Shown here: piece by piece, positions 27,699 through 36,625 of the stretch
Layout of the letters: the number at the start of each line of letters is the position of its first letter
Numbering within the stretch: position 1 is the stretch's first letter
Source of the DNA: CAVZQN01 sp963837395
GTDB lineage: Bacteria; Acidobacteriota; HRBIN11; JAKEFK01
Assembly (NCBI GenBank): GCA_963837395.1
Contig: CAWINI010000001.1
Coordinates: forward strand, 62,001 to 126,000
Reading direction: 5' to 3'
DNA: 64,000 nt
Notes under the pieces: model-generated
Databases searched by the model: none
What the model was told of the DNA's origin: nothing
Seen by the model: the letters and a program-made list of their open reading frames with translations, nothing else
Program-made: the position numbers and the translations under genes

Positions 27699-30338
27699 AT
27701 GTCTGAAAACAAACCACGATCTGAACGAATTTATCGCAGTCTCCTGCGCATTTTACCATTCGATTTCCGCAGCGAATTCGGCGGCGAGATGGAGCTGACA
27801 TTTCATGAACAAAGAAACGAAGTTCAAAGCGGGCTCAAAGCGCTCTTAAAAATGTGGTGGGCAGTGGTCATCGATTTGATCCAGACTGCACCGCGAGAAC
27901 ATTTCAGTGTGTTATCACAGGATGTCCGATTTGCATTCCGGATGATGCGAAAAGACTTCGCACCTGTTTTGGCTTCCATCTTAATTTTGGGCTTAGGCAT
28001 TGGTGCAAATACCGCAATTTTTAGTGTTGTAAATTCCGTACTTCTGAAACCGCTTCCATTCGTTGATGGCAACAAGTTACTGGTTCTGCAAAATCGACAG
28101 GTCAAATTGGATATTGAAAATTCAGGATTTTCGGTTCCGGAAATTAAAGATTATCGCGAGCGGAACCACACATTAAGCGGAATTGTGGAATATCACATGA
28201 TGACATTCACTTTATTCGGCGGAGTGGAAGCACATCAGGTTCGGACCGGTGTTGTATCCTGGCAATTCTTTGATCTGTTCGGAGTCAAACCATTGCTGGG
28301 AAGAACTTTTGTTGCAGGTGACGAGCAGCATGGTGCAAACAAAGTTTTGGTTCTAAGTTATGAATTTTGGAAACAGGCTGAAAAAGGTGATCCGCATATC
28401 ATCGGTAAAAAATATCAAATGAATGATGCAGTACATGAAGTGATTGGAGTCTTGCCGCAGATTCCTCAATATCCGAATGAAAATGATGTATACATGCCGA
28501 CAACTTCCTGCCCTGCTCGCTCCAGTAAGGCCATGATTGAAGCTCGCCAAATGCGGATGCTGAGCTTGTTTGCACGCTTAAAACCGAATGAATCACTGCA
28601 GCAGGCACGAATCGATCTTGCGAATGTCGGACAATCTATTGCTAAGGATTTTCCTGATGCATATAAAAAAGATCATGGATTTCTTACAACAACTTCAGTG
28701 TTACGTGATGATTTAACCCGTAAGGCAAGACCGATTTTATTTGCGTTATTAGGAGCGTCAGGCTTTTTATTGCTAATTGCATGCGCAAATGTTGCGAACT
28801 TAATTCTTGCACGCATGGTGCGACGGGAACCTGAATTGATGATCCGTACAGCATTAGGCGCTGGAAATGGACGGCTGTTGAGGCAATTGTTAACTGAAAA
28901 TTTCATTCTCACAATTCTTGCTGCCATCGCCGGATTGTTATTCGCATCTCTAAGCTTGGAATTGCTAAAAGATTTTGTAAGTCAGATTACGCCACGCGCT
29001 CGCGAAATTGTTATCGATCGCGGCGTTCTTATTTTTGCCATTGTATGTGCTGCTGTTACCACAATTGTATTTGGTTCGGTGGCGGCACTTCACTCGCGTC
29101 AGGATTTATCATCAGGATTAAAGGAAGCGGGCCGTACCGGCGCAGAAGGTGGAAGCGAATTTGTGCGCAGAATCTTGATCACTGCTCAAATGGCTTTCTC
29201 ATTTATGTTGTTGATTGCGGCAGGATTGTTGTTGCGCAGCTTCATGCAACTGATTCAAGTCGATCCAGGATTTGTACCGCAAAAAGTTTACGCGGTAAGC
29301 GTAGGACTTAACGGATCGCGTTACATGCCTGATGAGCAGCGCGCATCTTTGGCGCGGCGCATTCTGCAAAAATTAGACTCAGAACCGGGGGTCATGTCAG
29401 CGGCAGTATCATCAAGTTATCCGCTTGATCCAGACAACATGATGGGAATGGATCAAACTTCGAGATTTCAGGTGGAAGGCGATCATCGTCCTGAAAATGA
29501 ATTGCCGCCTGTAAGCTCCACCCGCAGAGCGAGTCCGGATTATTTTAAGACGCTGGGAATTCCGTTAATTGCAGGCAGAACTTTTCGTGACTCGGATGAT
29601 GCGAAGGCATCATTGGTGGCAGTGTTGAATCGTGCACTTGCACTGAAGCGCTTCGGTAATCGCGACCCGATTGGCAAACGTATTTCTTTTGATAATGAAC
29701 ATTGGGCAACGATCATTGGAATTGTAGGTGATGTCAAAGAGTTCGGATTAAATTCTGAAACTCCATATCAACTGTATCTACCTTTATTTCAGGATCCCTA
29801 TGTTGGCAGTGTTTTGATTCGCACGGCTGGTGATCCGACATTAATGGCTGAAAAAATTCGGCGCGCATTGCATGAAGTGGAACCTCAAATGGCGATTGCA
29901 TCGATGGTGACAATGGAACAAGCGCGTGCAGCATCAGTTTCATCACCACGTACGCTGACACATTTATTTGCGCTTTTTGCTCTACTGGCTTTGGTGATTG
30001 CGGTTGCAGGAATTGGATCGATGCTTGCGTTGTGGGTAAAGCAACGGATGCATGAAATCGGAGTACGGATGGCTTTCGGCGCAACACCACAAAAAATTTT
30101 GCTTACCGTTCTTCGTCAAGGTATGGTTCTGGTGGTTATGGGATTAAGCCTGGGAATCTTAGGATCGCTCGCCGTCAGTCACCTGATAAAAACATTCCTG
30201 TTTCAAGTTGGACCGAACGATGTTGTTACGTATCTATTGATTTCAATATTGCTATTGCTTGCAGCTTTAATCGCATGTTATGTTCCTGCCAGACGCGCCA
30301 TGAAAGTTGATCCCATGGTCGCTTTGCGGTATGAATAG
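27699..30338 (+). CDS. ADOP-type ABC transporter permease (MacB/FtsX-like)
   Basis: The 879-residue permease has the ADOP N-terminal segment (RIYRSLLRILPFDFRSEFGGEMELTFHE). It then carries two MacB-PCD plus FtsX units: the first with ILGLGIGANTAIFSVVNSVLLKPLPF and a permease core around LLLIACANVANLILARM; the second ends LAGIGSMLALWVKQRMHEIGVRMAFGA and YLLISILLLLAALIACYVPARRAMKVDP. Eight transmembrane segments are expected. No ATPase gene adjoins, which is usual for this family. Such proteins move peptides or macrolides across the envelope. ATG 27699 has GGAGCGAGG before it. The PadR gene 9 bp upstream is its probable regulator. Confidence 0.9.
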   Translation: MSENKPRSERIYRSLLRILPFDFRSEFGGEMELTFHEQRNEVQSGLKALLKMWWAVVIDLIQTAPREHFSVLSQDVRFAFRMMRKDFAPVLASILILGLGIGANTAIFSVVNSVLLKPLPFVDGNKLLVLQNRQVKLDIENSGFSVPEIKDYRERNHTLSGIVEYHMMTFTLFGGVEAHQVRTGVVSWQFFDLFGVKPLLGRTFVAGDEQHGANKVLVLSYEFWKQAEKGDPHIIGKKYQMNDAVHEVIGVLPQIPQYPNENDVYMPTTSCPARSSKAMIEARQMRMLSLFARLKPNESLQQARIDLANVGQSIAKDFPDAYKKDHGFLTTTSVLRDDLTRKARPILFALLGASGFLLLIACANVANLILARMVRREPELMIRTALGAGNGRLLRQLLTENFILTILAAIAGLLFASLSLELLKDFVSQITPRAREIVIDRGVLIFAIVCAAVTTIVFGSVAALHSRQDLSSGLKEAGRTGAEGGSEFVRRILITAQMAFSFMLLIAAGLLLRSFMQLIQVDPGFVPQKVYAVSVGLNGSRYMPDEQRASLARRILQKLDSEPGVMSAAVSSSYPLDPDNMMGMDQTSRFQVEGDHRPENELPPVSSTRRASPDYFKTLGIPLIAGRTFRDSDDAKASLVAVLNRALALKRFGNRDPIGKRISFDNEHWATIIGIVGDVKEFGLNSETPYQLYLPLFQDPYVGSVLIRTAGDPTLMAEKIRRALHEVEPQMAIASMVTMEQARAASVSSPRTLTHLFALFALLALVIAVAGIGSMLALWVKQRMHEIGVRMAFGATPQKILLTVLRQGMVLVVMGLSLGILGSLAVSHLIKTFLFQVGPNDVVTYLLISILLLLAALIACYVPARRAMKVDPMVALRYE

Positions 30339-30386
30339 AAAATCACTCTCTTGACACATTCTATAATCTTGGGACTAAATAAAAGA

Positions 30387-31457
30387 GTGAAGTTGCTTTG
30401 GAAAATTTCTTTTTTCGTTCTCATCGCACTGGCAGCATTCAATTTTTCTTTCGCTCAAACGATAACACAGCCGGACTTAACTCCATCTCGAACCAACCAG
30501 GAAGAAAAAGCGATCATTGATGAAGGCACTGCGCTGCACGATCAGGAAAAATATGATGAGGCAATTACAAAATACAAACAAGTTCTTGGAAAAAATCCAA
30601 ATAATATCCTTGCAATCTATGAAATGGCTTATTCATATTTTGCAGCTGCAAATTATGAGCAAAGCCTAAACACCGCAACTCAAGGCGCTCGTTATAAATC
30701 CGATTATCTGGCTCAATTTTATATGATGATTGGAAATTCTTTGGATGAACTCGGTAAAACAGCTGATGCAATATCAGCTTTTAAACAAGCAATCGTAATA
30801 TTGCCAACTAATGCCTTGATACGTTTCAATCTTGCAGTCACTCTCTCCAATACTGGAGCTCTTGATGATGCTCGTTCTCATCTAAAAACAGCCATTCAGC
30901 TTGATCCAAGACACGCAAGCAGTCATTACGCCCTCGGACAACTTTTTTATCAACAAGATTACAGATTTCCGAGTACCCTCGCTCTTATGCGTTTCCTCAC
31001 ATTTGAGCCGACCAGCAAACGATCCGAAAAAGCATTGTCTATGATTGACGAGAATTTCGAACATGGAGTGGAATTGAAAGGATCCAAGAATATTCAAATA
31101 ACGGTGCCAAAAAATTCATCGAATGAGGAGGGCGACTTTACGAAGTATGACTTAATGCTGTCCTTGGTAGAAGCGAGTAAAACTTCAGAGAAGGAGAGTA
31201 AATCAACTAAAATGGAAATGTTGGTTCAATCGCTGGATAAACTCATCTCAATGATGTCGGAAATGAATGAAAACCAAAAAGGCAAATTTGTATTTGATTA
31301 CTACTTCCCATACTTTATCGCGCTGAAAAAGAGCGGACTTGTTGCGCCATTCACACACTACATTTATCAAAGCACTGATCAGCAAGCCTCGCTGTGGGTG
31401 AAAAATCACCCTGATGAAGTACAGCGTTTCGTTGAGTGGTCATCATCTTATAAATAA
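30387..31457 (+). CDS. Exported TPR protein
   Basis: This 356-residue protein has a signal peptide (LLWKISFFVLIALAAFNFSFAQ). Tetratricopeptide repeats follow: EKYDEAITKYKQVLGKNPNN, IYEMAYSYFAAANYEQSL, IGNSLDELGKTADAISAFKQAI and LAVTLSNTGALDDARSHLKTAIQLDP. The second half is helical and Ser/Lys/Glu-rich with no known motif. It may be a periplasmic scaffold. The start is uncertain: GTG 30387 gives the best signal peptide, while a TTG at 30351 lies 13 bp after the permease stop. It is close enough to the permease to be co-transcribed, though TATAAT at 30362 could be a -10 element. Confidence 0.65.
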   Translation: MKLLWKISFFVLIALAAFNFSFAQTITQPDLTPSRTNQEEKAIIDEGTALHDQEKYDEAITKYKQVLGKNPNNILAIYEMAYSYFAAANYEQSLNTATQGARYKSDYLAQFYMMIGNSLDELGKTADAISAFKQAIVILPTNALIRFNLAVTLSNTGALDDARSHLKTAIQLDPRHASSHYALGQLFYQQDYRFPSTLALMRFLTFEPTSKRSEKALSMIDENFEHGVELKGSKNIQITVPKNSSNEEGDFTKYDLMLSLVEASKTSEKESKSTKMEMLVQSLDKLISMMSEMNENQKGKFVFDYYFPYFIALKKSGLVAPFTHYIYQSTDQQASLWVKNHPDEVQRFVEWSSSYK

Positions 31458-31464
31458 ATCGTGA

Positions 31465-31489
31465 ACTTCGTGCCTTTGTGTCCTTGTGT
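31465..31489 (+). repeat. Dispersed mini-repeat (CTTCGTGCCTTTGTGTCCTTGTG)
   Basis: ACTTCGTGCCTTTGTGTCC continues to TTGTG directly after the TPR gene stop. It is the clearest copy of the mini-repeat family; related copies occur at 7171, 36637 and 47547. Confidence 0.55.
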
Positions 31490-31499
31490 TGAAAACGAC

Positions 31500-32582
31500 T
31501 CACTCCGTTAACGGTTCGCCCTTAGCTTCTTTGTACGCTTGTTCGATTCCGGGGTTCACAAAAAAATCGCGAAACGCACGCCGCCGATATTTATCGTCAC
31601 CTGCAAACTTCGTTTTCCAATCATCCAATGTAACCCGTTTGCGAACCGCCGTAAGATCCAGCCCTTCATTGGCAGCAGCTCTAACTTGAGTGCGAACATC
31701 TTCTAAAAGCGCAATCACTGTTTTGATATAACTCGTATCTTCCATAATCGGACCATGCCCCGGAACAATCTTCACTGCATCTACGGCAATCAATTGATTC
31801 AGAACTTTAATCCACTTACTATGATTGGAACCAAATGAATATGGAGTTGGATAAACAACCGTGTCGCCGGTGATCAATACTTTTGCATCAGGAACAATGA
31901 CTACTGCATCACCGGCAGTATTTCCCCAGCCGTAATTTACAACCTTTACTTCACGATTCCCCAGATCAAAGTGAATTTCTTTTGTAAAAGTCATGTCCGG
32001 AGGTTCGAATTTCATTCTTCTCACTTCCGGCATGTCCTGTTCAAGCGCATCGGAATCGATCTGCAATCCAAGTTTCTGCTCTTCGTCCATCGGAGTACCA
32101 TCTCTACGCTTACCGGTTTTCAGATGTTCACGGATCGTTTCGATCGTTTTAGGAAACCCGGCAACATCTTCATCCCATTTTCCATAATATTTCACCATCA
32201 TCGGAAGGGCTTCAGCATGAGCAACCACAATCAGTCCCGGAAATTTTTCACGAAAGATGTAATTAGCTAATAAATGATCGCCATGCCAATGAGTATTGAT
32301 CAGAACGCGAACTGGTTTTTCGGTAACTTCGCGGATCTTCATCGCCATTCTTTCTGCTAAAGATGGAAATTGTCCGGCATCAACAAGAATTGCGCTTTTG
32401 TCTCCAATAATCAGCGTTACATTTCCCTGTACCGCACCACTGTTTGATTCATTTGCGATGAATGAATAAATTCCATCTGCCACTTTTATCATTTCGAAAT
32501 CGTGCTTGGTTGGAGCATCTGCGTAAACGAAGATGCAGGAAAAAATCACACAAACGAACACACTTATTGCTCTCACAATCAT
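31500..32582 (-). CDS. Exported metallo-beta-lactamase-fold hydrolase
   Basis: About 360 residues. A signal peptide (VRAISVFVCVIFSCIFVYA) precedes a metallo-beta-lactamase fold: VADGIYSFIANES at the start of the domain, THWHGDHL (HxHxDH, about residue 103), a GWGNTAGDAVV strand, LITGDTVV (Asp ligand) and KIVPGHGPI (His ligand). All zinc ligands look intact. The spacing and text around NTHWHGDH and HGP are like exported SoxH/quinoprotein relay or class B3-like hydrolases; beta-lactam activity is not implied. In-frame starts lie at 32600 (TTG), 32588 and 32582. I take ATG 32582 because GAAGG sits 6 bases upstream. Confidence 0.82.
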   Translation of the reverse strand: MIVRAISVFVCVIFSCIFVYADAPTKHDFEMIKVADGIYSFIANESNSGAVQGNVTLIIGDKSAILVDAGQFPSLAERMAMKIREVTEKPVRVLINTHWHGDHLLANYIFREKFPGLIVVAHAEALPMMVKYYGKWDEDVAGFPKTIETIREHLKTGKRRDGTPMDEEQKLGLQIDSDALEQDMPEVRRMKFEPPDMTFTKEIHFDLGNREVKVVNYGWGNTAGDAVVIVPDAKVLITGDTVVYPTPYSFGSNHSKWIKVLNQLIAVDAVKIVPGHGPIMEDTSYIKTVIALLEDVRTQVRAAANEGLDLTAVRKRVTLDDWKTKFAGDDKYRRRAFRDFFVNPGIEQAYKEAKGEPLTE

Positions 32583-32678
32583 TGCCATCCTTCGTTTCAA
32601 ATCATAAAAGGAAGCAGATTGCGATTTATGGATTTACGAGCCGAGAGGGTTTATGGCAGTATTAACAAGGACTTTAGT

Positions 32679-32742
32679 AGTACTGAGTGCTGAGTACTGA
32701 AGTGCTGAATGCACAAAAAAACTCAGTACTCACTCAGTACTC
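32679..32742. repeat. AGTACTGAG inverted and direct repeats
   Basis: AGTACTGAGTGCTGAGTACTGA (two AGTACTGAG-like units) is followed after about 20 bases by CTCAGTACTCACTCAGTACTCC, its approximate complement (32679-32700 and 32722-32742). It can form a hairpin. It lies between the divergent hydrolase gene and the gene at 32815. The rest of this gap shows no other feature. Confidence 0.65.
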
Positions 32743-32814
32743 CTGGTATTTGATCCTTCCTCAGGTTTTTTTTCGCAAGGATAGATGCAGGCTACATTTT
32801 CAGGAGGAAGATCA

Positions 32815-33039
32815 ATGGTCAGGAAAGTAACTCAAAATTCACCAGGGATCACGCCAACAGAAGGATTTACAGTAGACCATCCCATTAGTTCTACCGAGTC
32901 AGCTTTTTCAACTTCCACGCCGAAATTAAAGTCATTACCGAAGGATGTATTCGAATCACCTATGAGAAATCCAACCGATAATCCAACCAGTGCCAAATGG
33001 GAAGGACCCGATCTTGATGCAATCAAAGGCAAGAAGTAA
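32815..33039 (+). CDS. Small Ser/Thr/Pro-rich protein of unknown function
   Basis: This 74-residue protein starts at ATG 32815 behind a strong GGAGGAAG ribosome site. It has no signal peptide and no hydrophobic segment. It begins MVRKVTQNSPGITPTEGFTV and is rich in Ser, Thr and Pro throughout, ending WEGPDLDAIKGKK. It is probably disordered. The N-terminus looks like the leader of the larger proteins at 55070, 58785 and 62967 (basic residue, I/V, then S/T/P/Q-rich text), suggesting a possible secreted substrate or chaperone partner. I do not recognise a family. Confidence 0.5.
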   Translation: MVRKVTQNSPGITPTEGFTVDHPISSTESAFSTSTPKLKSLPKDVFESPMRNPTDNPTSAKWEGPDLDAIKGKK

Positions 33040-33131
33040 GCGGTAATTACGGAGCAACAAATAGCCGGTTCAGTACTCATGCTTATGACTTTGTTCGAAA
33101 ATCTAAAATGCAATTAGTATTATGAGTATTC

Positions 33132-33530
33132 ATGTTTAGAAAATTGGCATTACGGCCCGAGATTGCGTTGTTTATATTGTTTTCGGTATTTTTACTACCA
33201 GTGTGTGGTTTGATTTTTCAATGTGGCTGCACTTATTTATGGTCCGGACGGGATACACACTGCAACATTCATGAACCGGCACCACCGAATTGTCCATGGT
33301 GCATCGCACCATTTCACAATCACGCCGTGCTTTCATCATTGGTCCAAATGATTCCTTTTGTGGTGATTTTTATGTGCTCCTTCTTTGCTATTCAGATAAC
33401 CCGATTGAAGCCAGAAAGAGGTTACGTAAAACAGCTGTCCGCAGGAATTATCGGCGGATTACTGGCGATGCTCGTAGTTGCCTGGATTTATGGAAAAATC
33501 TACCACTACCCCTTTTTCTTCTCTAAATAA
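33132..33530 (+). CDS. Small Cys/His-rich membrane protein
   Basis: This 132-residue protein has three hydrophobic segments: IALFILFSVFLLPVCGLIFQ, LSSLVQMIPFVVIFMCSFF and AGIIGGLLAMLVVAWIY. A loop between the first two contains CGCTYLW, HCNIHEPAPPNCPWCI and PFHNH. The CPWC motif and clustered His/Cys residues suggest metal or heme binding or a thiol-disulfide function on the outer face of the membrane. I do not know the family. The start is ATG 33132 with only a weak upstream purine run. Neighbours are unrelated small genes. Confidence 0.6.
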   Translation: MFRKLALRPEIALFILFSVFLLPVCGLIFQCGCTYLWSGRDTHCNIHEPAPPNCPWCIAPFHNHAVLSSLVQMIPFVVIFMCSFFAIQITRLKPERGYVKQLSAGIIGGLLAMLVVAWIYGKIYHYPFFFSK

Positions 33531-33679
33531 TCAGAATCGAGAATACATTGCTTCATATATATTTGGTATATCGCTTGTAGTGGAATCGTCTGAATTAATG
33601 TAGCAGACTTGTAAAAACCCGCTCGAACTCTTAAATTCAAAAGTTGGGCCTAGAGGTCTGCAAGAGGAGCAAACTCCCT

Positions 33680-33859
33680 ATGAACAGAGATATCAAAGTA
33701 TTTGAAATTAATGATCTTACGACGATCGATTCAACAGAATCAGACGGAGGAACCGTAGAAATTACGGATCTCAAAGAAGGCGATCGGGTGACTCTCGATG
33801 TCGATGACCAAAATGTAATTCATCGAATTGAGATAGAACCGAATGACGAAACAGTCTGA
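33680..33859 (+). CDS. Small soluble protein related to the C-terminus of the next gene
   Basis: ATG 33680 (GAGGAG upstream) encodes 59 residues, MNRDIKVFEIND followed by EITDLKEGDRVTLDVDDQNVIHRIEIEP. The second half matches the end of the next protein (ISDLQVGDSVMLQVDNQNNILRIEEI), so the two share a small beta motif of the D-L-x-x-G-D-x-V-x-x-x-V type. It lacks a signal peptide. The function is unknown. A weak sigma-54-like sequence TTGGTATATCGCTTGTA lies about 110 bp upstream, but its -12 element is TTGT rather than TTGC. Confidence 0.5.
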   Translation: MNRDIKVFEINDLTTIDSTESDGGTVEITDLKEGDRVTLDVDDQNVIHRIEIEPNDETV

Positions 33860-33901
33860 TTGGGTGATCAGTAATTCTGACCAACATATCGGAGGTGTTG
33901 A

Positions 33902-34333
33902 ATGAAACACGTCTTTATGTTTTTTGTCGCGGCTATACTCATTTTTGGTATAGCAATGGCTGCGAGCGCTCAAAGCGCGACGGGCCTGAACGAATCAAGT
34001 CAATCAAATGCCAAACAAGCTACAGGTGTGATTGCGAAGATTGATCCACAATCGCGCACAATCACAATCAATGATTTCGCAGTGAGTTCAAATTCTCTTG
34101 AACCAACCGGAAGTCCGAATGCACCTGCAGATCAAACAAACGCTGACGGAGCTAAATCCACAAAAGTTCTTAAGTACAGCGAACACACTAACTTTGCTTC
34201 GACAAATCCGGAGCAAATGAACGGACGGATGAGCGATCTACAGGTCGGTGATTCCGTAATGCTGCAGGTCGACAATCAAAACAATATTCTGAGGATTGAG
34301 GAAATTACCTCTCCACCTCAAAATCAACAATAA
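33902..34333 (+). CDS. Small exported protein with an OB/DUF5666-like domain
   Basis: 143 residues: a signal peptide (MKHVFMFFVAAILIFGIAMAASAQ), then ATGVIAKIDPQSRTITINDFAV, a long polar insertion, and LQVGDSVMLQVDNQNNILRIEEI. The G-V-I-x-x-I-D-x-x-x-x-T-I-T-I core and the G-D-x-V-x-x-x-V end make it a distant relative of the tandem proteins at 12599 and 13078. GGAGGTG lies 7 bases before ATG 33902. It is probably co-transcribed with the gene at 33680 (42 bp apart). No enzymatic role is visible. Confidence 0.65.
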   Translation: MKHVFMFFVAAILIFGIAMAASAQSATGLNESSQSNAKQATGVIAKIDPQSRTITINDFAVSSNSLEPTGSPNAPADQTNADGAKSTKVLKYSEHTNFASTNPEQMNGRMSDLQVGDSVMLQVDNQNNILRIEEITSPPQNQQ

Positions 34334-34350
34334 TCATATTGCCTTTTAAG

Positions 34351-34378
34351 TTCCCCCTCCTCGATTAGGGAGGGGGAA
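34351..34378. terminator. Perfect 10-bp stem-loop
   Basis: TTCCCCCTCC and GGAGGGGGAA pair perfectly around TCGATTAG, 18 bp after the stop of the gene at 33902. It is a good candidate transcript end, though no T-run follows. Confidence 0.55.
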
Positions 34379-34396
34379 ATCACCCAGATAAATCAA

Positions 34397-34425
34397 TTGA
34401 CAAAAATGCTGGTTCGAGCTTAACT
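34397..34425 (+). promoter_or_regulatory. Candidate sigma-70-type promoter
   Basis: TTGACA (34397-34402), a 17-base spacer and TTAACT (34420-34425) precede the M3 peptidase start by 33 bp. The -35 box is consensus and the -10 is weak. Confidence 0.4.
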
Positions 34426-34458
34426 TTCATTTCTTACATCTACTTCCAGGGCCCAAAC

Positions 34459-36612
34459 ATGAAAAAATTACTTTTGTTTCTAAGTGTGCTTATGCCATTA
34501 ATTTCAAATGCGGATGTTTCTACTGTAACGAAAAGTGAAACCTCTAAACTTGCAGCCATGAAAAATCCACTTCTAGTTGAATGGAAAGGACCTTATGGCG
34601 GTGTCCCGCCTTTTGATAAGGTTCGCGTTTCTGATTTCAAACCAGCTCTAGAAGCTGCAATGCAAGAAAATCTCAGTGAGATCGATGCTATTGCAAACAA
34701 TTCCGATACTCCCAATTTTCAAAACACATTTGCAGCAATGGAGCGTGCAGGCACTGAATTCATCCGGGTTAAATCGATCTATGATGTTTGGTCTTCAAGC
34801 ATGAATACCGGCGATTTTCAGGCAGTTCAAACTGAAATGGATCCTAAAATTGCCGCATTCACCGATAAGATCATTCAAAACGAAAAGCTATTCAAGCGTA
34901 TCGAGTCCGTTTACAATTCACCTGAAAAATCGCAACTCTCACCAGAACAACAAAGATTAATTTGGTTTTACTTCAGCAATTTTGAACGAAATGGAGCCCG
35001 GCTCGATCCAACAGCAAAAGCAAAACTATTAGAAATCAATCAACAGCTGGCAAAGCTTTATGCAACTTTCAGTCAGAATTTGTTAGCAGATGAAGGTGGT
35101 CACATTCTTTATTTGCAAGAAAAAGATCTAAGCGGGTTACCCCAGTCGATTCGTGATGCCGCAGCGGCAACTGCAGAACAAAAAGGACATAAAGGTGAAT
35201 ATGCAATTCTAAATACACGTTCATCGATGGATCCATTTCTTACTTATTCAGACCGTCGTGATTTACGTGAGAAAGTCTGGCGTACCTATTACAGTCGCGG
35301 AGATAACGGTGATGCTCATGATAACAACAAAATCATCACTCAGATCCTTCAGCTTCGCGCTGAAAAAGCAAAGCTATTAGGTTTTCCAACTTTTGCTCAT
35401 TTGCGGCTCGCAAATCAAATGGCAAAAACGCCGGAAAATGCATTACATCTCATGACTGAAGTGTGGCCTGCAGCTGTTGCGCGGGTTCATGAAGAAGTTG
35501 CTGATATGCAGGCAATCGCTGATAAGGAAGGAACAGGAATCAAAATCGAGGCCTGGGACTATCGTTATTATGCTGAAAAAGTACGTAAAGCAAAATTCGA
35601 TCTCGATCAAAATGATGTAAAACCATATTTGCAACTCGATAAAATGCGCGAGGCAGTTTTTTGGGTAGCAGGACAACTTTACGGATTTCAATTCAAAGAA
35701 ATTCATAATGTTCCAACGACCATGCCAGATGTAAGAGTTTGGGAAGTAACCGACGCCACCGGCAAACACGTTGGATTGTGGTATCTCGATCCTTATGCGC
35801 GTCCTGGTAAAAATTCAGGCGCATGGATGAGCGAATATCGCACTCAGCAAGGTCTTGCGAATATTACGCCGATTGTTTCGAACAACGCGAATTTTGTGAA
35901 AGGCAAACCAGGAGAGCCGATTCTTATCAGCTGGGATGATGCGAATACACTTTTCCATGAGTTCGGTCATGCACTTCATGGATTAAATTCAAGGGTGACT
36001 TATCCATCACTTGCAGGAACCAATGTACCAACCGATTATGTGGAGTTCCCTTCTGCGTTGAATGAAAACTGGCTTTCCACTCCGGAAGTGTTATCGAAAT
36101 TTGCACTTCACTATAAAACTGGTCAACCGATTCCGAAAGAGCTTGTTGATAAGATCGAGAAGTCAAAATATTTCAATGAAGGATTCAAGACCACCGAATA
36201 TCTTGCCTCGGCTCTGGTTGATATGAAGTTACATCTTGCAGGCGACGCGAAAATCGATCCTGATTCATTTGAAAAGGAAACTTTAGCAGACCTGGGCATG
36301 CCGCATGAGATGGTAATGCGTCACCGGACCCCGCAGTTTTCACACATCTTTTCCAGTGAAAATTATTCCGCTGGATACTACAGCTATTTGTGGTCTGAGG
36401 TAATTGATCGTGACGCTTTCCAGGCGTTCCTGGAAGCTGGTGGTCCATATGACAAAGCTATGGCGAAAAAGCTCCAACAAAAGGTGATGTCTGTTGGAAA
36501 TTCGATTGATCCTGCGGAAGCTTACAGGGAATTTCGCGGCCGCGATCCAAAGATTGATGCATATCTACGCGCTCATGGATTTCCGACAGATTCCAAAGCT
36601 ACAGGACAATAG
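34459..36612 (+). CDS. dcp: M3-family zinc peptidase (Dcp-like), exported
   Basis: This 717-residue protein has the length and text of peptidyl-dipeptidase Dcp and oligopeptidase A. It starts with a signal peptide (MKKLLLFLSVLMPLISNA), then WKGPYGGVPPFDKVRVSDFKPAL, the family's N-terminal hallmark. The zinc site is FHEFGHALHGL (HExxH, about residue 503), followed by VPTDYVEFPSALNENW, which carries the third Glu ligand region. Later YYSYLWSEVIDRDAF and the RGRDP end are also typical. It should cut dipeptides from C-termini or short peptides in the periplasm. It stands alone; a TTGACA promoter-like site lies upstream. Confidence 0.92.
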   Translation: MKKLLLFLSVLMPLISNADVSTVTKSETSKLAAMKNPLLVEWKGPYGGVPPFDKVRVSDFKPALEAAMQENLSEIDAIANNSDTPNFQNTFAAMERAGTEFIRVKSIYDVWSSSMNTGDFQAVQTEMDPKIAAFTDKIIQNEKLFKRIESVYNSPEKSQLSPEQQRLIWFYFSNFERNGARLDPTAKAKLLEINQQLAKLYATFSQNLLADEGGHILYLQEKDLSGLPQSIRDAAAATAEQKGHKGEYAILNTRSSMDPFLTYSDRRDLREKVWRTYYSRGDNGDAHDNNKIITQILQLRAEKAKLLGFPTFAHLRLANQMAKTPENALHLMTEVWPAAVARVHEEVADMQAIADKEGTGIKIEAWDYRYYAEKVRKAKFDLDQNDVKPYLQLDKMREAVFWVAGQLYGFQFKEIHNVPTTMPDVRVWEVTDATGKHVGLWYLDPYARPGKNSGAWMSEYRTQQGLANITPIVSNNANFVKGKPGEPILISWDDANTLFHEFGHALHGLNSRVTYPSLAGTNVPTDYVEFPSALNENWLSTPEVLSKFALHYKTGQPIPKELVDKIEKSKYFNEGFKTTEYLASALVDMKLHLAGDAKIDPDSFEKETLADLGMPHEMVMRHRTPQFSHIFSSENYSAGYYSYLWSEVIDRDAFQAFLEAGGPYDKAMAKKLQQKVMSVGNSIDPAEAYREFRGRDPKIDAYLRAHGFPTDSKATGQ

Positions 36613-36625
36613 ACTTATCTGCTCA

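Noticed and set aside
30351..30367. TTGACA and TATAAT close together as a promoter
   Set aside because: They are only 5 bases apart, so they cannot form one sigma-70 promoter; only the -10 could be real.
33562..33585. TTGGTATATCGCTTGTA as a sigma-54 promoter for the gene at 33680
   Set aside because: The -12 element reads TTGT rather than TTGC and there is no upstream double dyad.
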